Shown here piece after piece: positions 12,740-25,094 of a DNA stretch of 64,000 nt. Source of the DNA: Canna indica (taxonomy: Eukaryota; Streptophyta; Magnoliopsida; Zingiberales; Cannaceae); NCBI GenBank assembly GCA_034359265.1, contig CP136890.1, positions 92,157,501-92,221,500 of the forward strand. The letters are read 5' to 3'. The notes under the pieces were generated by a model, which worked only from the letters and a program-made list of their open reading frames with translations, was not told where the DNA came from and searched no databases. The position numbers and the translations under genes are program-made. The number at the start of each line of letters is the position of its first letter. Positions within the stretch are counted from its first letter, which is position 1.

Positions 12740-14079
12740 TCATGATGACGATGGAGGATGGTCTGGATCATATGGCGGGGTCTGGAGTGCTTGGGTGTAC
12801 ACCGACGTGGATTGACTCGAGGACGATGGATTAGATGATGCCGAGGGGATGCTTGCTCCAGTATGAGCTGAGATGTTGCGTAGCATAGCATGTATCTCCA
12901 CCATCATCTGACTTGCAGCCTCGACCCACGCTTCTGCGTCAAAGTCCTCGGGGGTGCCTCCGCGCTGTATCACCGTCTGACTGTAGGTCTCCTATTCGAG
13001 TTTAACTTTTTGTTTAATATTTTTCATAAAACTTAAATTATAAATAAATAATGAATAATTTAAACAAATATACTTACCATAATGTATGCAGCGCAGTTGT
13101 CGATATACTCCTCCGTCCCATGCACTCGACGGTGAGTCCGCTCAAACACTGCCATCGGAGAGGGTCGCTGGACAGTCCCGTCGTCCAACACCGTCGTCTA
13201 TATTTACAAAACAAATACATTAATTAGCATACAGAGTAACAAAAAAATATATAATTAAAATTAAGGTATACTTACCATACGATTCGTGTGCACAACAAAT
13301 GCAATCGAGCCGCTAGTGTGACGCGCCCCTTCCCCCGACAGGCGGTTTCTACCCGCAGTCCTAGAAACCTCCTGCCATCGATCCGTCGACCATAATGCCA
13401 CGAGCTGGTCCCATATATCCGGAGTAATCCAATCGGGGTCGTATTCCCGAGTCTTTGCAATGTTAGTGGTCCCAACTCGGACCATTGCCTGGGACCGGGC
13501 CTGCCCCAGTCGTCTACTGGACCTCGCCCGGGAAATAGCCTCCTAGGCAGCGTAAATGAAGGGCCTCTGGTCCTCGGCCCATGTATAGCGAGCCTGCAAA
13601 ATAATAATATCAGTACCAATATTAATCATCATGCATGTATAAAAAAAATTAATATGTGCCTCAAACTCGTGTCATAGCATATCGACGTGCTCACTGGGCA
13701 CGAGAGACCACGTGGGCCATGCCCCGTGCATATATCGTCGAATGGTAGAATAAATGCTCCTTGACACTTCTTCTTGCTCAAACCTGCACAACAAAAATAA
13801 AATTTAATATTTTATTATGATATAATAAATTTTCAATGATTCATAATTTATGATATATTACCGCTCCCCAATCACGCTAATGAATCTGCGTGACTCTGCG
13901 ACTAGTGGAGGCTGCCACCTGTTCGGCTCGTGTGACCGTCTGTGTCTGGATGTACTAGCTTCAGCAGTATCATCAGCAGGAGGATCAACAACAGGAGAAT
14001 CAACAGCATGAGTAAGTGCTGGAGTCTCATCGATCGGAGACTTCGAAGCTCTCCTGCGACGATAACCACGACCAAACAT
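12740..14079 (-). pseudogene. TNPA-like CACTA protein (Ptta/En/Spm family), broken
   Basis: Exon-like blocks on the minus strand: 14079-13858 (MFGRGYRRRRAS, basic), about 13783-13662 (YMHGAWPTWSLVPSEHVD), about 13593-13277 (ITPDIWDQLVALWSTDRWQE, then HTSGSIAFVVH), about 13200-13079 (AVFERTHRRVHGTEEYID) and about 12990-12740 (MMVEIHAMLRNISAHTG). The W-x-x-L-V-x-x-W and HTGGS-type blocks fit the plant Ptta/En/Spm transposase family, the second CACTA protein that binds subterminal repeats. A TAG near 13545 interrupts the third block, so this copy is probably dead. Compared with copy 2 it lacks about 177 bases in the last exon, a multiple of three. Confidence 0.7.
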
Positions 14080-14154
14080 ATCTGTCGAATAGACATATAA
14101 TTATATTACTATATATATAGTAGAGATATATTTAATATAAGATATTCTTTACAA

Positions 14155-14430
14155 TTATTCCTCGTCATCTGAGTAATAGTCTTCGAATTCTTCCTCTTCT
14201 TCATCCTCTTCATCTTCTTCATCTCCAACTTTCTCAATTTCATGATCGGTATCATCAACATATTCAACTTCTAATTGAATTGGCACTATGTCTACATCCT
14301 CGAGTATTGGAATAATACGATCTACAGCAGGAGGATCATCTTCTTGATAGAAACCATCTGTCACATCGGGTATCGACTCATCTTCTTGTTCAATCTCTGG
14401 ACAATTGAGTAATACATATAAGTGTGTCAA
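14155..14430 (-). pseudogene. Acidic C-terminal tail of a tnp2 transposase, remnant
   Basis: About 91 codons ending in a long Asp/Glu tract (EDEEDEEEEEFEDYYSDDEE), the counterpart of 56508-56767 in copy 2. It is cut off from the catalytic part because the element is truncated at 14441. Confidence 0.6.
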
Positions 14431-14441
14431 ATGATTCTCTT

Positions 14442-14663
14442 GACAATATGTGACCCAACATCACATCGTGCGCGTAGCGCACCACTCGGCCTGATAAGGC
14501 CAATTTTACTACTAATTTCAAGTCAATGTTTCAAGTTTTTACAGCATATGAGGAGCGTCAAATCTTGCATTTCAAGTCAAGGTTTCAAGAAAAAAAAAAC
14601 TAGCCCCAAATCTTACAAAAAGAACCACTCACTAGCAAGGATAACGCGAAGGAGTCGAGGAGG
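14442..14663. other. Unassigned sequence between two transposons
   Basis: About 220 bases with two copies of a TTTCAAGTCAA(T/G)GTTTCAAG word around 14516 and 14571. No gene or clear element end is seen. Confidence 0.35.
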
Positions 14664-14988
14664 CACTACAACACAACCAGCCTTTAGAGACACATAATTA
14701 GAGACAAACTTGATTTTTATTTCTAAATCTTCACATTTAGAAACTAATAAACACAAAATGTGTTCTTAATTAGTCTATAAAAATAGATTTAGAGTCAGAT
14801 CAATTAAATGATTCTATTGCTGGTGTTTCTATAGCTTAGAGTCAAATCAATTAAGTGATTATGTTGTTGTTATTTCTATAGATCTTTAGATGCTAATTAG
14901 GAATAAATTTTATGTCTATTAGTCTCTAGATGTGAAGATTTAGAAACACAAATATAATTTGTCTCTATAGGTCAATTGTATTGTAGTG
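14664..14988. mobile_element. Small CACTA-ended MITE (325 bp)
   Basis: Ends CACTACAACACAACCAGCCT and the inverted CAATTGTATTGTAGTG, flanked by a perfect 3 bp duplication AGG (14661-14663 and 14989-14991). Interior words such as AGAGACACATAATTAGAGAC are shared with the MITE at 52835-53055, so both belong to one family. Non-coding. Confidence 0.8.
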
Positions 14989-15162
14989 AGGGAAACCTTC
15001 GATCTTCGCGGCGATCGGTTTCTGACGACAACGAAGACCCATTGCCCCAACTCTTGCACGCCTCCTCTTGCCATCGCCTAGGGATGTGTGCGACTCCAAG
15101 GAGGAGTCGTACACCCGGGTGAGTTATTTTTATTTTATTATTATTTTCCAATATTTTGCAAT

Positions 15163-16226
15163 GGGAAAAAGGTCTAAAATGGTCCATAAACTATTTCAAA
15201 ATTTTCACTTTGGTACCATAACTTTTTTTTCGGCTCAATTGGATCCCTAAAGATTTGTAAATTTCACTTTGGTCCCTGGTCATGACCCTGCTGTTAAAAA
15301 AAATCATACGTGGCTAACGTTTCGACGACGTGATGTATAATTTAGTTGACTTTCCTTACGTGTATTAATAGGTGCCTACGTGGTATATTTTATCATTTAT
15401 AAATTAAAATAGATTTCACTTTTTTCTCTCTCCCTCTCACTCTCGTCATCTCCTCCTCCTTCGTCGTCGTCTCCTCCTCCTTCGTCGTCGTCACATCATC
15501 ATCCTCCTCCTCTTCCAGGGAACTGCCTCCGCCATATCCCAGTATTCTCCACCCTCACCTACGCCTATGCATGTGGCCAAGCAGGCTATCATCGTCGCTT
15601 GCACCCTCCCTTGTCCGTCCGCCACCGCCAATTCGGAGGGGCAACCATTGTACGACGCGTGTGATGATAGCCCCCTCCGCTACCTTCCTCAATCACCTCT
15701 CCAGCCCCCTCCCGTAGTTCCATTATCTTTGGTGCCTCGACGGCGCCGAGCTCGTTGTGGTGCGGCTCGAGCAGGCGAGGGGTGCCCTTGTGGAGGAGAT
15801 CGTAGGGGCCGAAAGGGTGGGGGAGGAGGGAGGCGAGGGGCCGGCTGGACGACCGGGGTCTGCGTCGGCGGTGATGAGGATCTCGTAGGGTCTGAGGAGG
15901 AGGAGGAGGCGACGACAGCGACGGCAGAGGAGGAGGAGAAGATGACAGTGGTGAGAGAGATAGAGAAAAAAGTGAACCTTATTTTAATTTATAAATGATA
16001 AAATAATCCATGTATGCACCTATTAATACATATAAGGAAAGTCAATTGAACCAGATGTCACGTCGTCGAAAACGTTAGCCACATATGATTTTTTTAACGG
16101 CATGGTCACGACCAGGGATCAAAGTGACGTTTACAAATTTTTAGGGATCCAATTGAACCGAAAAAAAATTATGGGACCAAAGTGAAAATTCTGAAATAGT
16201 TTAGGAACCATTTTAGACTTTTTCCC
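15163..16226. mobile_element. Mutator-like foldback element with GC-rich interior (Pack-MULE candidate)
   Basis: Terminal inverted repeats of about 270 bp (15163-15435 and 15955-16226) start GGGAAAAAGGTCTAAAATGG and end with the complement. The flanks TTTTGCAAT (15154-15162) and TTTTACAAT (16227-16235) match at 8 of 9, a Mutator-type target duplication. The interior (15440-15950) is far more GC-rich than its surroundings and holds an open frame 15567-15998 on the plus strand, 143 codons, rich in Arg, Gly, Pro and Glu. I recognise no family. A captured host fragment is possible. Confidence 0.75.
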
Positions 16227-16235
16227 TTTTACAAT

Positions 16236-19200
16236 TTTGCCCTAATGACTTAAGTGGACATAACTCGACCTATACTTGTCTGAATCGAGTTCGGTTTAAA
16301 CATGCACACTTGACTCGACCCAACCTTTTATCTCGACTCAAATGAAATAATTTTTATCATACATAAGGGTCATAACACAATTCGTGCCCTCCGATAATTT
16401 CTTAGCTTTCCCGCTGAATCCAAAATTATTTATTTATTTATTTATTTTTTCACGGGTATTACATATAAAAAACAAAAAGTTTCAAAATAATAATATATAA
16501 GATAGATATAAAATAACAAATTGAGATAAATTAGAATATTATTTTAAACTTCATCAATTTCTTTGGGTTTGAAATACTACTAAAAACAAACATGAAAATT
16601 GATGTTTCAAAAACACAAAAAACTAATATAAAATAATTCAACACATTAAAAACTATTTTCAACAATTATTCAAAAGAATAATAATTATAAAATTAAAAAT
16701 ATCAAATAGGTCCGTACAAAATATAAGTTGAAAAGTAAAAAAAATATATGAATATAATACATTTTATAATCTTAAAAGAGTATGATTTGCAAGTAAGTAG
16801 TAATAAAATGAAAATAACAATAAAAATTAATAAAATTAGGCACCATACATCAATAATCAATAAAATGATATAAGAATAAAATGAATAATTATTTCAAAAT
16901 TTATCAAATCATTTTAAAAATACAAAAATAAAAATATTACATTTCCATCGATAAGAATCATTTCAATAAATTTCTTTAAATTAAAATAATTGAAATTGGG
17001 CACTCTCCATAATCGTATTGATCCTAACTAAATCATAGTGGATTATTATTTCAGTACGAAAATAAAAGAAAAAAACAATAAATTATGAAGATTAAGAGAA
17101 AAGAGAACAATTGATATCTTACGCTAACCACAAAACTAATTTTTATAGACACTTGCAATTTAAAAAAAAATATAAATTTGGTAATTTATAAGATTATTAA
17201 TTTCAAATTTTAAAATTAATTAAAAATCAGAAATTTGGAAATTTGACAATAATTAATAAGATTATTACATTATTGATTTGGATTATAATTACTCAATGTT
17301 GATTAAATTAGTAATTTCGAATAGTATAATTAATCACAATTAATAACCATTAGTCACAATTTCAAAAATAATCACATTAGTTAACTAATTAAATTGTGTC
17401 GAAGAATTATTAATCACATAATTATAAGAATTATTTATAAATTTGGTAATTAATATTCAATAATTAATAAGATTACTAATTTCAAATTTCAAAATTAATA
17501 ACAAATTCGAAATTAGAAAATTTCACAACAATTAATAAGATTATTAAGTTATTAATTTCGATAATAATTATTAAATGTTGATTACTACTCTTATTTAGTA
17601 CTTTCAAATTATGTAATTAATCACAATTAATAATAATTAATCATAATTTTGAAAACAATCACAATAATTAAGTAAATTAAATTGTGTAAAATGATTATTA
17701 ATAAATGAATTATTAGAATTACTAAGTAAAATTATATTAGTTTCAAAATTTTATTTATTTTCTAATTTCCTAATTTCAAATTTTATTTAATTTCTAAGTG
17801 AATTAGCAAATTATGAATATATAATTAGAATTTAAGGAGGGCATAGATTAATGCGGAAGCAACACGTGTCTACACAAATATGTGTTTTTGTTGAATTAAA
17901 ATGATTAGATTTTAAAAGTAAAAATCGTATTATTTTCTAAATTTTTATTTATTTTCTAATATTCTAATTTCAAATATTAATTAATTAACTATATTAAATA
18001 AATGTGTGAATTAGGGAATTACTATATAACATTATATTAATTTTGGAATATTTATTTATTTCCTAATTTCCTAATTTCCAAATTTATTTATTTATTTATA
18101 TTAAATAATTGTGTGAATTAGAAAATTATGAATATTTAATTAAAATTTTAAGAAAATACAGATTAATGTGAAAGCAACATGTGTATACACGAAGATGCAT
18201 TTTTTTAAATTAGAATGATTAGAATTACTAAATAAAATTATATTAATTTTAAAATTTTTATTTATTTTCAAATGTAGCCGATTTTAAAATTTGTTTAAAT
18301 AATTTTATTAAACAAATGCGTGAATTAAGAATTTATGAAAGTTTATGACGTGTTACACACTTTTATGTAAAATAGAATAATTTTTCTCGCTCATTTTAAG
18401 ATTATTTTTTGTTTTTTTAATGAATATTCTTATAAAATTCTTTTAAAAAGATTCATTTATAAGAAAATCCCAAAAAGAAGTGTTGAAAATTAGGAAATTT
18501 GATATACATAATTAAAAATAAAGTCAAAAATTAAAAAAATAAGAGTAATTAATTGAAATTTAAATTGGCTTTATTTAAAAAGTAATCAAAGTAAATTAAA
18601 TGAATTTGAAATTTTAGAAATTAAGTATAATAATATTTTTTTTTTAAAAAAGTTCTAAATTAATTGTTTTCAATATTAATAATATTCGAAATTAATTTAA
18701 TTAATAAGTTAGATATGAAAATTATTTTGGATGAAACACATTTTCATGTGGAAGCGATACGTGTCCACGTGAAGATGTGTTTTATATAATATATAAGATA
18801 ACACAAGATAAAATAAAATGTCAATCATATAGTCTATAATTTTTTTATACGTAAATGTAAATTAAATTTCAATCATGCTTATAAAAATCATATTCCTTAT
18901 CACATTCATTTCTATACCGACATGAATTTACATTAAAATGACATAAAAATTTAATTTTTCTTATTAAATTAAAAATATAATTTTATTAAATTGAATTTTA
19001 AAAATAATTTTTAATTTACGATCCGAAATTTTCAAAAATAATATTTTCGATATTTTCAAACTATATTTTTTATACCTCTAAAATCTATTTTAATTATAAT
19101 AAATATAATTCATATTTTTTTAAATATATTTTTTCAAAAATGTTTGTGACGTGCTATGCTCTTTTGTGCAAAATAGAATATTTTTTCTCGCTCATTTTAG

Positions 19201-22200
19201 AGCTATTTCTCATTTATTTTATGAATATGTTTATAAAACTCTTTTAGAAAAATTTATTCGTAAAAAAAATTTCATAAATAATTTTTGTGAATAAATATTG
19301 CATAAATGTCCATTTAATGATTTTATAAAAATATTCATTAAAAATTCTTTTTCAATAAATGAGCGAAAATAGCCCAAAATGATCGAAAAAATACCTTTTA
19401 AAAAAATTTTAAACTAGATATTGTAAACGCGCTTTGCACGGTTAACTTATAATTTTAAAAATAAAAAATTTAAAATTGATGGTTATATTTTAATATAAGT
19501 TTATATACAAATAGAATAATTTATCAAAGAAATTCTAATATTTTTCATATTTTATAATATAAATTTAATTTGAATTTATATAAATTTAAATTTAGAATTA
19601 TTTTTTATAATTATATAAAATGATTATTTAAAATTTCAATTATAAATTAGTTTACAATTTCAATTGTAAATTAAATTATGTCTATAATTTAATATTTTTA
19701 ATAATTTAAATAAAAAATTAGAATTAAATAATTATATGCCTATATTTTTCAAGAATAAATTACTATATTGTTAACATTTTACAAAAAAAATTAAAATTGT
19801 ATTTGGTATTTTTAATATATAAGTATATATAAATAGAATAGTCTATCGATTTTTTTTGATATTTTCATATTTTGTAACATAATTTTAATTTGAAATTATA
19901 TAAATTTATAATTTAAAAATATTTTTTAATATTGTTAGAAAAAAATAATTATTCTAAATTCAATTATAAATTTATTTTTAATTTTAATTTTAAACTAAAA
20001 TTGTAACAATAATTTAATATTCATAATATTTATAAATTTAAAATTAAATATTTCTATAACTATATTTTCATTAATAAGTTGCAATATTATTATCATATTG
20101 TAGCAAAATATATTTTTGAAAATAAAAACCTATAGCAACATATAAATCTAAATAAGTCCGGACAAATATCTTGGTTTACCATATGTGGTGGGATGTTTTA
20201 AGACAAATCTACTTCTCGTTTGGAGATATGGGCCACGATTTTTTCTCTATCGAAAGAATTCCGTGGGATTAAGTCTAATGTTTCTCTTTCTCAATTGTAT
20301 ATCTCATTTTTTTTAAAAAATAAAAATAAAAAATCAAAGTAGGTGATCATACTAAGATTCGAACTATAGATTTTTAGCCAATATATAATAAATTACCATC
20401 AATTATGCTACCCACAGTTGACATCCCATTTTTTCTCTTTATTATACTTTTACATGGATATTGTATAGACCTTTGTGGAATAATAAATACATACTTTTGT
20501 TATAAGAATATATTTAAATTAAATTGTAATTTTAAATAATAATATATAAACATATATTAATTTAATTTAATTTATATAATTATAAAAGTATACACGTATA
20601 TTTATATAATTTAATTTAAAATAATTATAAGTAATAATTAAATTTAAAACAAAAATAAAAAATAAAAAGATAAAAGATGAATTATCTTATATCGGTGATT
20701 AATAATTATTCTCAATGCTTAAAATAACATGTTCATATAAAAAAATATAAAAAAACAACAAATTATATAAATAAATTTATAACCTAGTGTGACATATAAA
20801 ATAAAATAAAATAAAAATAAGATATAAATCTAACAGTGGTAAAAATCTCTTTATATAATGATATTAATTTATTTCAAAATGCATAGATATTCAAAGTAAT
20901 ATTTTTGAATAAAAATTTGAACTAATAATTTTAAAAATAGAAAAATCAAAATTATTTCAAAATAAATAATACTATATAGGTTTTTAATAAAAAATATATA
21001 GAAAAAATAAAATGGGAAACTATTAATAATTTTAAGGGTAAACATCAAATATAATTCAAATATAAAGTAAAGTATATCAATTAAAAATTTATAAGTATAA
21101 ATAATTAATTCAGAAATAAGAAATTTAAAATAATATTTTTTTTTAAAATATAATGAAAAAAATGATATTTCATAAATATAAAAGAAATATAAAAAATAAT
21201 TATATTAATTAAATAATTAATTTATATAGATTTCAATGATCAAAAATTAAAAGTACGATAATAATAATATTTTTATGAATAAAATCAAATATAATATAAA
21301 TATATGAAAACATAATAAAAATATAAAAAAATAAAATATTTAAATTATTCTAAGCTACATAATTTTTTTTTGATTTTGAAATATAATTTTTCATTAACAA
21401 AATAAAAAAAATGATATTTCAAAATTCAAAAATTAATATAAATTTTTTTAATAAATAAAAAATATTTTAAATTATTATTAAAAAAAACAATAAATATAAA
21501 ATTAAAAATATCAAAATAGATGCCTACAGAGAAAATAAGTGGGGTATTTTTTTTTATTCCAAATTTAAGTTGGATAAAAATTTGGGAGAAAAATAAGTAT
21601 AAAAAATTTAGATGAGAAAGTGATAAAAATTTGAGGAATATATTTATATTTAAATAAAAGAAATTTAAAATTATTTAAAGTTTTTTTCAAAAATAAAGAA
21701 AAAAATAATATTTGACAAACACAAAGCAATATAAAAATAATTATATACATTAAAAAATTTAATTTAGATGAATTTCAATAATAATAAAAATTAAAAATGC
21801 AAAAATAATACGCTTTTTATGGATAAAAAATCAAATATAACATAAGTATAAGATAATAGATTGAAAAAATAAAAAATGAGATATTTAAATTATTCTTAAC
21901 TACTTAATTTTTTTGAATTTTGAAATACTATTTTTTAATATTAAACTCTAAAAAATTAATATAATAAACTTTCATAAATAAAAAATATTTATAATTATTA
22001 TTCAAAAACAATAAATACAAAATTAAAAATATTAAAATAGATGCATATAGAGAAAATAAACGGGGTAAAAATTTAAGAGAAAAAATTTAGCTGAGGAAAG
22101 TGAAAAAAGTTTGAGGATAGAAAAAAATAAAAATATAAGTGAGATAAAAATAAAGATAATATTTGAGGGAGCCGAGAGAGTTTAGACGGAAAAAGTCATT

Positions 22201-22650
22201 TTTTATTTTTTTATATATATGAATGATCGAAAAAAGAAAAAGAAAAATTACTATCTTATTTATTTCAGACTTAATTACTTTTATTGTATAAAAATTAACA
22301 CCCGTTGATAACATGAATTGGACATATTTTAAATACATTGAAAAATACATTTTAAATATGGTCAATTAAATGACAGCTAATATTTATTAATTTTATTATA
22401 GGAACTTAGTTTATTAGTTTGTAATAACTTATTGATATTTATTTTCTTATTCTTATTTTATTGTATATATGCAACTAACTATTGAAACGTGATGCACTCA
22501 AAAATTTGAGTTTAAAATTAAAATTTTAAAATAATTGAATGGGCGATAGTCTCAAAATTGAAGTGACAAATCAACATTTTATTTATATTAATAATTAATT
22601 AAATTTAAAAATTAATAATTAATTAACTAAAAAAGGTAAGTGAACGATCA
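16236..22650. repeat. AT-rich desert of decayed, partly tandem repeats
   Basis: About 6.4 kb of mostly A and T without any plausible gene. Internal repeats are visible: a GTGTYYACACGAAGATG-type block near 17860, 18180 and 18755; a TTTTTCTCGCTCATTTTA block at about 18382 and 19187, roughly 805 bases apart; and a long block ending ATTAAAAATATCAAAATAGA near 21510 and again (one change) near 22025, with a weaker copy near 16700. These look like old duplicated transposon or satellite sequence. Confidence 0.6.
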
Positions 22651-24150
22651 AATTTAAAATCCAACATGCCTTTATATATAAATAAATCAGTCCTAATTTT
22701 TGTTTTTTATACGCAGAACAACGTCTCGAGAGAGTGCGCAAGAAGGACGACAACTTCACGACATGTGTTCGAAGATCGTCAAAGTTATTTTCGCATAAAG
22801 GTAAAATACTCTAATGATAGTTACCACTTTGTATATCATGATTTATTATCTGTATACGGATGATTTTTACCATTCTGTTTTGGATCAAAATTTATTTATT
22901 TATTTTGATGATTTTTGAATACAAGTCGAAAATGATGAAATAAAAAAAATGGAGACAGTAGTGCTGCCCAGTGCCCACTGACGGTGGTTGCAATTGAGAC
23001 GCCAGAGATGTCTTGAGATTAATCAAGGGATAAAAGAGTATATATATAAAAGTATTATTATATGATTGAATATTGTCATGTTGATCAAACGATTGTTCGG
23101 AGTAATTGGTTTCATTAAACCTAATTTTCATGTATTTTATTTGATGTTGGGGGGAAATCAGGGAAGGAAGGTTCGGTTTGTGGTGATTAGGAGATCAGGA
23201 GATGTGAGAAGGAATATCAAGTAGATATTATATTTATTTGATGGAATATCATTTGGTGGGTTTGCTCACTGATATATGATTAAATCTGATTAAAGTTTTG
23301 CATAATTGGGATTTTTAATTGCAAGTAGACATATGTGCATTAGGAGTGCCCCAATATAATGATGAATGGTTACAGGACAAATTCTTTGATTTGATTGAAG
23401 GAGATATCAATTAGTAGTTATGGCCCATTGGCATTAATTGGTCAACACATTTCATCCACTAACCATAGGTTTTTGTTTCTTATCCTTTAAATTAGGATAT
23501 AAGAAGAGGCAATATAAATAGTTCTTCCCACCAACCATGTGGATTCGGGTGAATATGGTTCGACCCAGAATCGACTCGGATATGTTTTGGTTTGGATCTA
23601 TATTTAAATAATAGTAGCTGTTTAAAAAAATTCAACGTGGGTGTCCATGAAAAGAAAACACATTTGCGGGGTGCGAAGTCCAACAAAATAAAGAGGTGGA
23701 GCCAATTGGTACAACAAGTTTTGGAATCTTATCGGCAAGAGAAGGATAAGAGCAAGGCATGCATTGAACGGTCATAGCTAATGGGATTTGCTCAAGGTGC
23801 TCCACCACCAAGTCAGCTTTTGTCCGTTCACGCTTAGTGCATTCCTCTTCATCTTCCCCTCACTGATTTTATGCCATAATATCGACATCTTTAATTACCC
23901 GACATCTCCCAAAATGGATTGACTCGGGGCTGTCAATTTCAACGTGGGCTTGCATTTGGTTGACTCAGTCCAGTTGTCTTTGACTCAATTAATATGCAGT
24001 AATATTTCCAGGTTAAAGACTATTCCACCCTATTCTCGCTTTATTCCAATTTGCTTTATTTTTCAAGACTGTTCGCATAATTGCCGCGCGGTTCTCCTAA
24101 CACACAACGGCTCAATTTTTAAATTATAATAGTTTAGCTCATTGTAGTAG
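22651..24150. other. Intergenic, far upstream of AGO1
   Basis: About 1.5 kb with rising GC content. Short open frames are present on both strands but none resembles a known protein, and no RNA gene or clear repeat is seen. Confidence 0.45.
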
Positions 24151-25094
24151 CTTTATACACACCCTCAAAAGTAATCCGGAAAACACCAGTGACCTCGTAA
24201 ATGTCGATCAGATGAGAATCGATGGCCACGATGGCCCGAGTGTATGAGCTGGGTTTCTTTCGTGCATCCGGGCAAAAACCCCTTTTCTCTTTTTGCGGTT
24301 GCAACAGCAACACCACGTATACTCGCACGCCTGTACGGTGTTCTGGTGCGCACAGCGGAGCGCCAACAAAAGCATTTGGCCACGTCCTCGAGATAGGAAA
24401 CTGTTCGCGGACCCACGTGTAGCGTAATGGAAGCAAAGCACATGGGCGTCGCCCAGGGCCCGATCTCTTTGACCCACCGCATTTCGCATTCCTGAGACGG
24501 AACGGGCGCACCATGACCGTCCTACGTGGCGCCATATGCTCCCTGGGAGGTCGGGGTCCCATCGGACGTACGCAGTTCGGGGTCCGTGCTGCATAAGCCC
24601 TTGACCGTCCGATCAGCGGGCCCCAGCCCTACCGATATCAACGGTTCAGACTCATCTCGGACAATACGGCCCAGCCGTCACCAGTCCGGCTCCACCATCG
24701 AGCGGTCAGGGCGGGCTCAGGAGATGCCGGTCCCTTGCAGGGAAAAGCTCACGGGTCCTCTCATACTTCGACACGTAGTGCACGCGTCTCGAGTGTGCCA
24801 CGCATAGAGGCGCTCCCTGCGTCGGGCCGCGCAGCGGATCGGCGTCCTCTCCGCCACCCCGGAGGTACGGAGCGGCCAATCGTACGCCGGGGATGTGGCG
24901 GGAAGCACGTGCTGGGCCAGGCTGTCGTAGCCCAGCTGTTGCCACGTCAACGTCCTCCCTCGGTCGCCGTCCTTCTCCGGGCCAAATCCGGCTCGAGTCC
25001 GACTCGTCCGGGTTGGCCCGCGCCGTTGTCGCTTCTCGACGCCCTAACGCCCCGTCGCTTTTAAATGCTGCGCCCCCGCGACGTTGGCATTTTT
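24151..25094 (+). promoter_or_regulatory. GC-rich AGO1 promoter region
   Basis: GC and CpG content jump here compared with both sides. All overlapping open frames on the two strands look like by-products of the GC content. ACGTG cores are present (for example CCCACGTG near 24412). A TTTTAAAT at 25059-25066 is a weak TATA candidate just before the inferred 5' UTR. Extent and start site are inferred. Confidence 0.5.

Larger units (their letters stand above)
12054..14441 (-). mobile_element. Truncated CACTA (En/Spm) element, copy 1
   Basis: The element starts with the CACTA terminus CACTACTGGAATAATGGACA. About 400 bases follow with many copies of a GCAACGG/CCGTTGC subterminal motif, as in CACTA ends where the element's own protein binds. 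It then carries a TNPA-like gene and the acidic tail of a tnp2 transposase on the minus strand. Similarity to copy 2 (from 54262) stops near 14441, so the rest of tnp2 and the other terminus are missing. Confidence 0.85.

Noticed and set aside
15567..15998. Plus-strand frame in the Mutator-like element as a real gene
   Set aside because: Low-complexity Arg/Gly/Glu composition, partly made of the terminal repeat, and no recognised domain; kept only as a Pack-MULE clue.
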